48,256 nt of DNA, taken from NCBI GenBank assembly GCA_003130875.1, contig QEXY01000003.1, positions 1-48,256 on the forward strand. Reading direction: 5' to 3'. The position numbers were made by a program, and so were the translations under genes. Positions 22,455-31,134 of the stretch are shown piece after piece. Origin of the DNA: Ardenticatenia bacterium (GTDB taxonomy: Bacteria > Chloroflexota > Anaerolineae > 4572-78 > NAK82). Numbering within the stretch: position 1 is the first letter of the stretch; each line of letters starts with the position of its first letter. The notes under the pieces were generated by a model. It made no database searches, was not told the DNA's origin, and saw nothing but the letters and a program-made list of their open reading frames with translations.

Positions 22455-23114
22455 ATGTTTGTCGGTGACTACATGACCAGACATCCGCTGACGGTAACAC
22501 CGGATACCTCGATTGTGGAAGTACAGGGCATAATGGCCGAGAACAACATCCGCCACGTGCCGGTCGTCGAGAAGGGCAAGCGACTGGTGGGTCTGGTCAC
22601 CCGACAGAACTTGCGCATCTCTCCAATTGAGCTCAGCAGCTTGAACGTATGGGAGATCACGCGCCTTCTATCCGGCCTCAAGGTCAAAGACGTCATGGTG
22701 CGTGGCAAGGATGTCATTACGGCTACGCCCGATACCCCTATTGAGGAAGCGGCCCGGATTCTGGTCACCCACCGGATCGGATGTCTCCCGGTACTGGAAG
22801 AGGGGATTGTGGTCGGGATCATCACGGAATCGGACTTGCTCACCCAGCTGACCAACCTGCTCGGACTTCAGGTGCCAGGCTGGCGTGCGACCATCCGGGT
22901 GCCTGACCGTGCCGGTGAGTTTGCCAAGATAACCGCTGCGGTTGCGTCAAGGGGCTGGGGTATCGACGCCGCCGGCAGCTTGCCCACGCCGCGCAAGCCA
23001 GGCTACTGGGATGTGGTTATCAAGATCAGCGCTGCGACGCGCGATGAACTGGTGGCCGTGCTGCAACAGATCGAAGGACAGGAGCTGATCGACATCCGTG
23101 CTACAGGTCCATAG
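22455..23114 (+). CDS. CBS-pair protein with C-terminal ACT-like domain (AcuB-like)
   Basis: 219 aa. Two CBS motifs (~5-60: DYMTRHPLTVTPDTSIVEVQGIMAENNIRHVPVVEKGKRLVGLVTRQ; ~77-135: VKDVMVRGKDVITATPDTPIEEAARILVTHRIGCLPVLEEGIVVGIITESDLL) form a Bateman module that usually binds adenine nucleotides or SAM. Residues ~145-215 look like an ACT domain (RATIRVPDRAGEFAKITAAVASRGWGI), which typically binds amino acids. Ten bases after the ATPase gene and with a strong GAGGAGG ribosome site, it is probably a ligand sensor for the transporter/methyltransferase locus. Confidence 0.85.
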   Translation: MFVGDYMTRHPLTVTPDTSIVEVQGIMAENNIRHVPVVEKGKRLVGLVTRQNLRISPIELSSLNVWEITRLLSGLKVKDVMVRGKDVITATPDTPIEEAARILVTHRIGCLPVLEEGIVVGIITESDLLTQLTNLLGLQVPGWRATIRVPDRAGEFAKITAAVASRGWGIDAAGSLPTPRKPGYWDVVIKISAATRDELVAVLQQIEGQELIDIRATGP

Positions 23115-23218
23115 GCCATGTTCCGGCGCACCGAACTCCGAGTCATCCCCGTCTCCTGGCAACCCAAAGAAACCTTCTGCACCACTGTGCGACGCCAGTA
23201 TCAGGAGATCATAAGTAG

Positions 23219-24670
23219 ATGGAACGCGGCATCAATATCACCCATCGTCACAGCAGACTCGCCTTCGCGCGACTCAGCGAAGAACAATGTCAGCGATTAC
23301 ACAACGCCAGCCTGCAGATTCTGGAGCGCACCGGTGTGCGCCTGTATCTCCAAGAAGCGCTCGATCTGTTGAAGCGCGCCGGCGCCGAAGTCTTTGACGG
23401 CAACCGAGTGCGCATCCCTGCTCAGCTGGTGGAACGGGCGCTGGAGACGGCGCCTAAACGCCTGGTTGTCTACGATCGCAACGGCCGGCCGACGTTGTTC
23501 CTGGAAGGTTACCGCAGCTATTATGGGCCGGGTTCAGATCTGCTCAACATCATCGATCATCGTACCGGCGAGCGCAGGCGGCCGGTGCTCCAGGATGTCC
23601 GAGAGGGTATCACCCTGTGCGATGCGCTGCCCAACATCGACTTCGTGATGTCGATGTTCCTGCCCAGCGATGTCCCCCAAACCGTTGCTGATCGCTTTCA
23701 AATGGAAGTGATGCTCAGCTACACCACCAAGCCCATCGTGTACGTGACCTATGACACGAGCGGGTGTCTGGATGCGGTGGAAATGGCGGAGATCGTCGCC
23801 GGCGGTGCACAGGCGCTGCGCGAGCGACCTTTTACCCTGTGCTATATTAACGTGACTACCGGGCTACGCCATAACCGAGAAGCGCTGGAGAAATTACTGT
23901 TTATGGCGGACAAAGGGTTGCCGGCGCTCTACATCCCCGTGGGTTCGGGCGGTCTCACCGCTCCGATAACAATGGCCGGGGCGATGGCATTGGTCAACGC
24001 CGGCACCCTGGTGGGCCTGGTCATCGCCCAGCTGCGGCGACCTGGCACCCCGATCATCATTCCTGGATGGGGTGGGGAAACGTTGGACATGCGCACGATG
24101 GTCGAACCCTATGCCGGCGCTGATTACCAGGGCATTGCTGAGTCACTGGCCCATTTCTACGGCCTGCCGGTCTTCACGCTAGGCGGTGCGAGCGATGCCA
24201 AGCTGCCCGACGGCCAGGCAGCTGCCGAAGCAGCATTAACCCTCTTGCTGCGGGCATTGAGTGGTGGCCAGCTGGTCCACGATCTGGGATATCTGGAATC
24301 CGGGCTATGTGGTTCCCTGGCGCAGCTGGTCATCTGCGATGAAATCGTGGGGTGGATCAAGGCGGCCCTGAGCGAGGTTGAGATCAACGATGAAACGCTC
24401 GCCCTGGATTTGATCGACCAGGTGGGACCGGATGGCCAATTCCTGGAGAGTGAGCACACCTTGCGGTATTATCGCGAGCGATGGTATCCGCATTTGTTCG
24501 AACGCGAAAATTATGAACGTTGGCAATCGCGCAGGAGCAAGTCCGTCGTACAACGCGCTGCGGAACGGGTAGAGGAGATTTTAGCTCGCCACGCGCCGCC
24601 CATGCTCCCTGCGGATGTGGCCATTCAAGTGCACGCCGTTGTGGATCGGGCTGTGCAACGCTACGGTTGA
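23219..24670 (+). CDS. MttB-superfamily methyltransferase, non-pyrrolysine type (first copy)
   Basis: 483 aa, full length for the trimethylamine methyltransferase family. Residues ~15-110 hold the N-terminal signature (LHNASLQILERTGVRLYLQEALDLLKRAGAEV, GPGSDLLNIIDHRTGERRRP). The C-terminal barrel contains LVHDLGYLESGLCGS. The frame runs through without any TAG codon, so it lacks the pyrrolysine of true MttB. Such members (e.g. MtgB) demethylate glycine betaine or related quaternary amines onto a corrinoid protein. No corrinoid protein gene is in the window. It follows the ABC importer and CBS-ACT genes after 104 nt, with AGGAG upstream, which points to an imported methylated amine as substrate. 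Confidence 0.9.
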   Translation: MERGINITHRHSRLAFARLSEEQCQRLHNASLQILERTGVRLYLQEALDLLKRAGAEVFDGNRVRIPAQLVERALETAPKRLVVYDRNGRPTLFLEGYRSYYGPGSDLLNIIDHRTGERRRPVLQDVREGITLCDALPNIDFVMSMFLPSDVPQTVADRFQMEVMLSYTTKPIVYVTYDTSGCLDAVEMAEIVAGGAQALRERPFTLCYINVTTGLRHNREALEKLLFMADKGLPALYIPVGSGGLTAPITMAGAMALVNAGTLVGLVIAQLRRPGTPIIIPGWGGETLDMRTMVEPYAGADYQGIAESLAHFYGLPVFTLGGASDAKLPDGQAAAEAALTLLLRALSGGQLVHDLGYLESGLCGSLAQLVICDEIVGWIKAALSEVEINDETLALDLIDQVGPDGQFLESEHTLRYYRERWYPHLFERENYERWQSRRSKSVVQRAAERVEEILARHAPPMLPADVAIQVHAVVDRAVQRYG

Positions 24671-24714
24671 GACATTCCGGCGAAACTAAACGCTAACCGC
24701 CGAGGAGGTATGCT

Positions 24715-26175
24715 ATGAAACCCGTGTTTTATCCTGTGGCACTGCCACGCTTACTCATGCTGGACGCTGCCCAATGCGAGCAGATTCATCTGGCTGCTCT
24801 GGAAGTGCTGCGTCGCACCGGGGTGCGCGTTTACCAGGACGAGGCCCTTCGTCTGCTCAAAGAAGCGGGTGCCTATATCTGTGATACTAACCTGGTCAAA
24901 ATTCCCGCGGCGCTGGTGGAATGGGCGTTGCAACAGGCACCTTCTTATATTGGACTGTGTGCGCGCGGTAGCGACCAAGTGGTGGCATCGCTGGCGGGCC
25001 GTAACGTCAGCTTTGGCCCTGGCTCAGATTGTCCCAACTATCTCGATCCACACACAGGAGAAAAACGCCGCTTCACCACGCAGGACGTGATCGACTGCAT
25101 CCGCTTGGTGGACGCGCTGCCACAACTCAGCTTTGTCATGTCCATGGGTATTCCTTCCGACATCCCCGCCGCGGCAACAGGCGGTTCGCGGCACAATGTG
25201 TATCGCCATCAGTTCGCCTTGATGTTGGAGCACACGGTCAAACCCATTGTGTTCGTGTGCGATGACCGGGCGGACTGCGAGGCGATCACCGCTATGGCCG
25301 CTGCGGCAGCCGGTGGGCTTGAGCAGCTCCAACGCAACCCGACCTTGCTCCTCTACTCAGAGCCCACGTCACCCTTGCAGCACAGCCGCACTGCTACGGA
25401 GAAGCTGTTGTTCATGGCGGAGCATCGCCTGCCGGTGGTGCATTCACCAGCTCCGATGATGGGTGGTACCGCACCCTCTTCTCTGGCAGGTGGGCTCGTC
25501 CTTGGCACGGCGGAGGTGTTAAGCAGTCTGGTCATCCATCAGCTCAAACGTGCTGGTGCGCCGTTTGTCTTCGGCAGCGGACTGCACCATATGGACATGA
25601 AAACCACCATCAGCGTATATGGTGCGCCGGAGTTCCAGCTGGCACGCATCGCAGTGGCGGAAATGGGCCAGTACTACGGTCTGCCTACATGGGGATATGC
25701 TGGTCACTCGGATAGCAATGTCATGGACGAGCAGGCAGCTGCTGACGCCGCCCTGTCGGTCTTCATTGCCCTGTTGACGGGCACCAACTTGGTGCACGAT
25801 GTGGGCTACCTGGAAGCGGGTCTGACCACCTCTCCGGAGATGATCGTTTTCACCGCCGAGATGATCGATTTCGGACGGCAGATCGTGCAAGGCATCTCGC
25901 TGGATGCCGAGGCAATAGCGCTGGAGGTCATCCACCGGGTGGGGCCCGGTGGAGATTACCTGAGCGATGTGCATACCCTGGCGCATTTCCGCGGATTCTG
26001 GCAGCCGATGCTGTTCGACCGCCGGCGCGCCGAGGCATGGCAAGCAGCAGGAAGCAAACGCCTCGGAGAACGGTTGCGCGAACGCACGATCAACCTCATG
26101 GAGAGCCATCGCCCTCAGCCGCTGCCTGATGCCGTCAAGGAAGAGGTACAGCGCATCCTGGCAGGCGGATCGTGA
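24715..26175 (+). CDS. MttB-superfamily methyltransferase, non-pyrrolysine type (second copy)
   Basis: 486 aa paralogue of the preceding gene with the same layout (IHLAALEVLRRTGVRVYQDEALRLLKEAGAYI, FGPGSDCPNYLDPHTGEKRRFTTQDVID, NLVHDVGYLEAGLTTS). It is clearly diverged, so this is an old tandem duplication and not recent copying. No internal TAG. The two may act on different methylated substrates or form one complex. It lies 44 nt downstream of its paralogue with a strong GAGGAGGT ribosome site. Its stop codon overlaps the start of cutA. Confidence 0.9.
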   Translation: MKPVFYPVALPRLLMLDAAQCEQIHLAALEVLRRTGVRVYQDEALRLLKEAGAYICDTNLVKIPAALVEWALQQAPSYIGLCARGSDQVVASLAGRNVSFGPGSDCPNYLDPHTGEKRRFTTQDVIDCIRLVDALPQLSFVMSMGIPSDIPAAATGGSRHNVYRHQFALMLEHTVKPIVFVCDDRADCEAITAMAAAAAGGLEQLQRNPTLLLYSEPTSPLQHSRTATEKLLFMAEHRLPVVHSPAPMMGGTAPSSLAGGLVLGTAEVLSSLVIHQLKRAGAPFVFGSGLHHMDMKTTISVYGAPEFQLARIAVAEMGQYYGLPTWGYAGHSDSNVMDEQAAADAALSVFIALLTGTNLVHDVGYLEAGLTTSPEMIVFTAEMIDFGRQIVQGISLDAEAIALEVIHRVGPGGDYLSDVHTLAHFRGFWQPMLFDRRRAEAWQAAGSKRLGERLRERTINLMESHRPQPLPDAVKEEVQRILAGGS

Positions 26176-26522
26176 TGGAGACGGGATTTGGCACGATGAC
26201 GGAAGCGACACACGTTGTGGTGTTGATCACAGCACCCTCGCGCGAGGTCGGCAGGCAGATCGCAGATAGCCTCCTGGAAAAGCGACTGGTGGCCTGCGTC
26301 AACATGATCGCTCCCATCGAATCACGCTATCTTTGGAAAGAGGAGCATTGCACGGATGAAGAGGTGTTATTGCTCGCCAAGACGCGCGCCGACCTCTTCA
26401 CCGAGCAGCTGGTGCCGACAGTGCGGTCGATCCATCCCTATGAGGTGCCGGAGATCATCGCGCTGCCGATCCTGATGGGGTCGACAGACTATCTGGCATG
26501 GATCGACGAATCGACTGGCTGA
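26175..26522 (+). CDS. cutA: CutA1-like divalent-cation tolerance protein
   Basis: About 115 aa, family-typical. Hallmarks are VVVLITAPSREVGRQIADSLLEKRLVACVNMIAPIESRYLWKEE, TDEEVLLLAKTR and SIHPYEVPEIIALPI. CutA is a small trimeric ferredoxin-fold protein linked to copper tolerance, though its function is not firmly known. Start options are GTG 26172, ATG 26175 (chosen; it shares one base with the preceding stop codon) and ATG 26196. The 3' end overlaps the convergent oxidoreductase gene by 34 bases. Confidence 0.9.
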   Translation: METGFGTMTEATHVVVLITAPSREVGRQIADSLLEKRLVACVNMIAPIESRYLWKEEHCTDEEVLLLAKTRADLFTEQLVPTVRSIHPYEVPEIIALPILMGSTDYLAWIDESTG

Positions 26523-28774
26523 TCGCCCTCGTCCGCGGTTTCGGGTGGAATTTTCACCACATCGCAGAGCAGCGCCTTGTAAACCGGGAAGCCCGAGATC
26601 TCGTCGCGATTGTCAGGGTCGGTCAGCACGTTGACGTTGCATTCGCGCCACTCCGGGCTGGCGATGGGGCTGCCTCCTCCCATATTCGCTTCAATGACGT
26701 CCGGGACGATGTCCTCTGAGACAAGCGCGGTATAGCGCACCCGACCGCGCGGCGTCACAACCCAAACAAAGTCGCCAGAGCGAATCCCGCGTGCTGCCGC
26801 ATTGCGCGGATGCAAGGTGACAAGCGGTTGGGGTTGCATCTTGAGCAGCCCGGGAATGTTATGGTGCTGCGAACGAAAATCGGACTGAATGCGTGCACCG
26901 GAGTTAAACACCAGCGGATATGCACGCGCCAGTTCAGGGGTCGAGATCGGGCTCTCCTTGGGTTCGATGTAGACCGGCAGGGGGTCGTACCCATAAGCGG
27001 CCAGGATGCTGGACGCAATCTCAAACTTGCCGGAAGGGGTCTCGAATCCGGGCTGACCGTCGTGCCGCAGTAAGCCCAACTCCCACTTGCGATACTGTTG
27101 CGTTACAGGATGCCACGTGATGCCGAGAGGCTGTCGACGCACAGTTTCCAGGTCGAATCCGCTGCCTGCCAATGCCCAACAAATGACATCTTCCTCCGAT
27201 GAAGGATACAGGTGACCGTAGCCCAGCCGGTTCGCGAGTGCGATGGCGATATCCCAGTCGCTGCGTGCCTCTCCCAACGGCGCGATAACGCGCTCGCGCA
27301 CTTGGAAGGTGGGGCCATAGACCATGTAGCCCTGATTCTCAAACAGCGTGGTGGCGGGCAACACGATATCGGCATATAAGGCATCGGCGGTCAGGAAACG
27401 GTCCACCACCACCATAAAGTCCAGGTTGCTGAAACAGCGGCGCCACAAATCCGGGTTGGGGTAGCTGGTGATGATCGACGAGCCAACGATCATCATAGCA
27501 CGTATGGGATAGGGATCGTCCTGCAGGATAGCGCGTGGCAACTCCATAGCGTGAGCTTCGCGCCGATAGAGATAATAGAGCGGGTAGCGATCCTTGCCAA
27601 CGGGCGGAACGGTGTTTGGCGGTTCGACGCGCCGGCTCTGGTTGATCGGAAAGTCCGCACCGCGCATCTTGATCACCTTGCCGCCCGGCACGTCCAGGTT
27701 GCCGCTCAAGGCCCACAGGATGAGCACCGCACGGATATTTTGGGTGCCGCTATTGGTGTACTCCAGGCCGGTGTAGCTCACCAGGCATGCTCCTCGGGCA
27801 CGTGCAATGGCACGCGCGGTGTTCCTGATCTCCTCTGCTGGCACCCAGGTGATTTCCGCGGCGCGTTCCGGCGTGAACTGTGCCACGTAGGCCTTAAGCT
27901 CCTCAAAGCCAACCGTCCACCGATCGACGAAGGTGCGGTCGTACAGTCCTTCAGCGATGAGGACGTGGATCATCGCGAGTGCCAGAGCCCCGTCTGTGCC
28001 CGGTCGGATGCCCAACCATTTGGCATTTGTCGCGCGCGCCGTTTCGTTGCGCCGGTGATCAATGACGATGACCTTCGCCCCACGGCGCCGTGCCTGACAG
28101 ATGCGATGGTAGTTGACCGGCGGCGAGTCGGTGGCAGGGTTGTCACCCCAGATCACGATCAACTCGGCATTCTCGATGTCGGGGTACATGTCCGCTTCCC
28201 AGATACCGAACGTGGTGGCTGGCGCGATGATGCCGTGGGATACATAGCAGATGGAACCGACCCCCGTGGTGTTGGGCGACCCCAGCGGGAAGAAGAGGCT
28301 CCACGCCGACGATTCGCGCACGCCTGCCGGTGTCAGCAGATGGCACAATGTCCAGTCAAAAGCGCCGCGCCCGGTGTACATACAGATTGCCTGAGGGCCA
28401 TAACGCTGTGCCACGCGGCGTATGCCTTCGGCAATGGTGTCGAGTGCCTCGTCCCAACTGATGCGCTCGAAGCGACCCTCACCGCGCTGCCCGACACGCC
28501 TTAGCGGATACTGCAGGCGGTCAGGCGAATAGACGATCTCAGGCGCGTGAGCGCCTCTGGGACAGCATAAGCCTTGTGGATGCCCCTTCCAGGGTGCCAG
28601 ACGGCTGATTTTGCCATCCTGAAGATGAATTTCAACCCCACAGCCTCCCGGACAGACCCCGCACAGGCCATAGAAAATCTGGTGTGTCTTATCGTGCTCT
28701 GGTGAACGCACCTCAGTAGTGTCAGCGGGCAGCGGGGTATCGATTCGGCAATCTTCCACTCCACAGTCTTCCAT
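26489..28774 (-). CDS. Molybdopterin-dependent oxidoreductase, DMSO-reductase superfamily
   Basis: 761 aa. N-terminal [4Fe-4S] site: CGVCPGGCGVEIHLQDGKIS followed by a fourth Cys in GLCCPRG. The bis-MGD cofactor region follows: PLRRVGQRGEGRFERISWDEALDTIA, CYVSHG (probable Mo-ligand Cys), LIVIWGDNPATDSPP, KVIVIDHRRNETA and a C-terminal molybdopterin dinucleotide-binding domain. No Tat or Sec signal is seen, so it is probably cytoplasmic. No small iron-sulfur or membrane subunit is encoded nearby, so electron partner and substrate are unknown. It could be a thiosulfate/polysulfide-reductase-like, formate-dehydrogenase-like or acetylene-hydratase-like member. ATG 28774 is the first start after an in-frame stop, with AGGAGGT 12 nt upstream. 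Confidence 0.85.
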   Translation of the reverse strand: MEDCGVEDCRIDTPLPADTTEVRSPEHDKTHQIFYGLCGVCPGGCGVEIHLQDGKISRLAPWKGHPQGLCCPRGAHAPEIVYSPDRLQYPLRRVGQRGEGRFERISWDEALDTIAEGIRRVAQRYGPQAICMYTGRGAFDWTLCHLLTPAGVRESSAWSLFFPLGSPNTTGVGSICYVSHGIIAPATTFGIWEADMYPDIENAELIVIWGDNPATDSPPVNYHRICQARRRGAKVIVIDHRRNETARATNAKWLGIRPGTDGALALAMIHVLIAEGLYDRTFVDRWTVGFEELKAYVAQFTPERAAEITWVPAEEIRNTARAIARARGACLVSYTGLEYTNSGTQNIRAVLILWALSGNLDVPGGKVIKMRGADFPINQSRRVEPPNTVPPVGKDRYPLYYLYRREAHAMELPRAILQDDPYPIRAMMIVGSSIITSYPNPDLWRRCFSNLDFMVVVDRFLTADALYADIVLPATTLFENQGYMVYGPTFQVRERVIAPLGEARSDWDIAIALANRLGYGHLYPSSEEDVICWALAGSGFDLETVRRQPLGITWHPVTQQYRKWELGLLRHDGQPGFETPSGKFEIASSILAAYGYDPLPVYIEPKESPISTPELARAYPLVFNSGARIQSDFRSQHHNIPGLLKMQPQPLVTLHPRNAAARGIRSGDFVWVVTPRGRVRYTALVSEDIVPDVIEANMGGGSPIASPEWRECNVNVLTDPDNRDEISGFPVYKALLCDVVKIPPETADEGDQPVDSSIHAR

Positions 28775-28836
28775 AATGCATCATCCACCTCCTGTCCACC
28801 TGATCATCCGTCCAACTAGGCATCGATAGGTCTGTT

Positions 28837-31098
28837 TCATGCTGCACCGCAGAACGGTTGGGCATATGGCTCCGCCGCTCCTTGAGGCCCCGGCTGCGCC
28901 ATGACACCGGCGATGGGGCAGAGCTGCATCCACCATTGTTGCTTGGGCCGTCCATAGGTTTTGTCGATCATCTTCGGCATATCCTCTAAGCTGTGGAAGC
29001 CGATCTGGCCTCCCTCGAGGCCGATGAAGACGGCGATGGGGGGCTTGCTCTCATACTGCTCGGCGAGATATTCGATGCACCGGGCCGCTAGGCGTGTCGC
29101 CAGGATACGGTCGAAAGGCGAGGGATTGCCCCCTTGTTGCAGGTGGCCCAAGATCGCCTGTCGCACCTGAAACAGATCACCGCCCTCCTGTTCAAGCAGC
29201 GCGGTGATGAAGCTGGTGGTGTAGACATCGTTGGCGCGCTCATTACGAATAAGCAGACCGACCCGCTTGCCGCTCTTGAAACCGGCGCTCAGGTTGGCCA
29301 GGTCGTTGAGCAGATCACGCAGCGTGATGCCGTTCTCGTGGAGATAGACGCGTTCCGCTCCGGTGGCCAGGCCGCTCATCAGCGCCAGGTAGCCGCAATA
29401 ACGCCCCATCACCTCGACGACGAAACAGCGTCGCGATGCCACAGCGGACTGTTTGATCTTGTCCACCGCCTCGACGATGCTGTTCAAAGCGGTATCGGCG
29501 CCAACGCTCAGCTCACTGCCCGGCAGGTTGTTGTCGATGGTGGCCGGCAAACATAGGATCGGGATATTAAAGGAGGGATAATGATCCCGCTCAGTGTAGA
29601 GACGGTAGGCGCCCTCATAACCTGACCAACCCCCGATGACGAGCAGAGCATTGATCTGGTGCTCCTCGATACAGCGCGCGATGGCATAGAAGTCACTGCC
29701 TGAGGGCAGATAGGTATTGGTGCCCAGCTCGGCACCCCCTCGACCAGCCCAACCGGTTACGCTCATCCACCCCATCTCAGTAATCTCGCCCTCGATGAGG
29801 CCCTGGAAGCCATTCTGGACTCCCAGCACCTTCCAGCCGCGGTCAAGCGCCAGGCGCACGGCAGCGCGCACCGCCGTGTTCATGCCAGGTGCAGCACCTC
29901 CTGAATTCAGGATGGCCAGCCGCAGGGCTTTTTGGTTCGGGAGCGCTTCATGGGGCAGGGCACGCACCAGGGTGCGCAGAATACGAAACGCATCCCTGAA
30001 ACCGCGTCCACGCAATTCCATAGCGCGCTCGAAGTCCTGGTTCTTGAGGGCATTTGCCACGCTGCGAGTCTGTTCCACGCATCGCATCAGGGGCGTGCGG
30101 GTGATCCGATTATCCCGAATGCCGATCAGCACGGGTTCCTTATCCGGCGTAGCATTCAGCAGTTCTTCGACGGCAGCGTATCCCAGCCATGTGCCCAAAT
30201 TGCGGTCAAACGCGCTGGGAGCACCGCCTCGCTGCACGTGGCCTAGCACGGTGACGCGAGTATCCTGTCCCAGCTTCTGTTCCAACACCTCCTTCACGTA
30301 GTTGCTGGTGATTGGCTTGCCGTGTCGATCTTGCGCGCCCTCAGCGACCACGACGATGCTGTGCCGTCGGCCAGCGTTGCGACCCGCCTGGAGCACCTGG
30401 CACATCTTGTCTTCCCAGTCATCGATATCAGGGGGGGATTCGGGGATCAGCACCCAGTTGGCGCCGGAAGCCAGTCCCCCCATCAGGGCTAGGTAACCAC
30501 AATGTCGTCCCATCACCTCGACGACGAAGGTGCGATGATGGCTGGCCGCCGTGCTGCTAATGGCATCGATGGCTTCCACAATGCGATGGAGCGCACTGTC
30601 GGCACCGATAGTCATGTCGGTGCCGACCATATCATTGTCAATCGAGCCCACCAGCCCCACGATGAACAAATGGCGATGACGGTCTGCCACCTCCTGGCTG
30701 ATCCAGCCCTGCTTGACGAGATCGGCTAGAAGATCGCTCCACTCACGCCGGAAGATGTCAGCGCCGGTCAGGCTACCATCCCCGCCGATGACCACCAAGC
30801 GGTCGATGCCACGTTCCACCAAGTGAAGAGCGGCGCGCAGGCGCCCCTCGCGCGTCTTGAACACCTCACAGCGCGCCGAACCGATGACCGTACCACCCTG
30901 CTGCAATATGCCACCCACCGAGTCCCACGTCATGCGACGGATGTAGTCGCCTCCATCCACCATGCCCTGGTAGCCTTCGTAGATGGCGTAGACTTCCGCG
31001 CCGTGGCTCAGCGCCGTGCGCACCACGGCCCGCACCGCTGCGTTCATACCTTGTGCATCCCCGCCACTGGTCAAGACACCAATGCGTATGGGGGTCAT
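28837..31098 (-). CDS. Tandem 6-phosphofructokinase, eukaryotic-type (two fused PfkA domains)
   Basis: 753 aa, two PFK domains, where most bacterial enzymes have ~320 aa in one. The N-terminal half looks catalytic: SGGDAQGMNAAVRA, GGDGS (Gly at the position that favours ATP over pyrophosphate), SIDND with Asp154 as probable base, MGRHCGY. The C-terminal half is altered as in animal and fungal PFKs: NSGGAAPGMN, TIDNN (520-524), a GW-GRGG--LGT segment like eukaryotic C-halves, and GGWSGYEG in place of GGDGS. It should therefore be regulatory or weakly active. It catalyses fructose-6-phosphate to fructose-1,6-bisphosphate. It is fifth in a six-gene minus-strand run, 36 nt after the HDAC-like gene. 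Confidence 0.92.
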   Translation of the reverse strand: MTPIRIGVLTSGGDAQGMNAAVRAVVRTALSHGAEVYAIYEGYQGMVDGGDYIRRMTWDSVGGILQQGGTVIGSARCEVFKTREGRLRAALHLVERGIDRLVVIGGDGSLTGADIFRREWSDLLADLVKQGWISQEVADRHRHLFIVGLVGSIDNDMVGTDMTIGADSALHRIVEAIDAISSTAASHHRTFVVEVMGRHCGYLALMGGLASGANWVLIPESPPDIDDWEDKMCQVLQAGRNAGRRHSIVVVAEGAQDRHGKPITSNYVKEVLEQKLGQDTRVTVLGHVQRGGAPSAFDRNLGTWLGYAAVEELLNATPDKEPVLIGIRDNRITRTPLMRCVEQTRSVANALKNQDFERAMELRGRGFRDAFRILRTLVRALPHEALPNQKALRLAILNSGGAAPGMNTAVRAAVRLALDRGWKVLGVQNGFQGLIEGEITEMGWMSVTGWAGRGGAELGTNTYLPSGSDFYAIARCIEEHQINALLVIGGWSGYEGAYRLYTERDHYPSFNIPILCLPATIDNNLPGSELSVGADTALNSIVEAVDKIKQSAVASRRCFVVEVMGRYCGYLALMSGLATGAERVYLHENGITLRDLLNDLANLSAGFKSGKRVGLLIRNERANDVYTTSFITALLEQEGGDLFQVRQAILGHLQQGGNPSPFDRILATRLAARCIEYLAEQYESKPPIAVFIGLEGGQIGFHSLEDMPKMIDKTYGRPKQQWWMQLCPIAGVMAQPGPQGAAEPYAQPFCGAA

Positions 31099-31134
31099 AG
31101 AGCTCTCCTCTTTTTACGCTCAATAACTCAGTTT

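Noticed and set aside
23219-26175. Pyrrolysine-containing MttB
   Set aside because: Both frames are full length with no internal TAG codon.
28775-28800. Second selenocysteine UGA just upstream of the oxidoreductase start
   Set aside because: An in-frame TGA lies there, but there is no start codon or family-like N-terminal sequence before it, and the downstream ATG already gives a complete protein.
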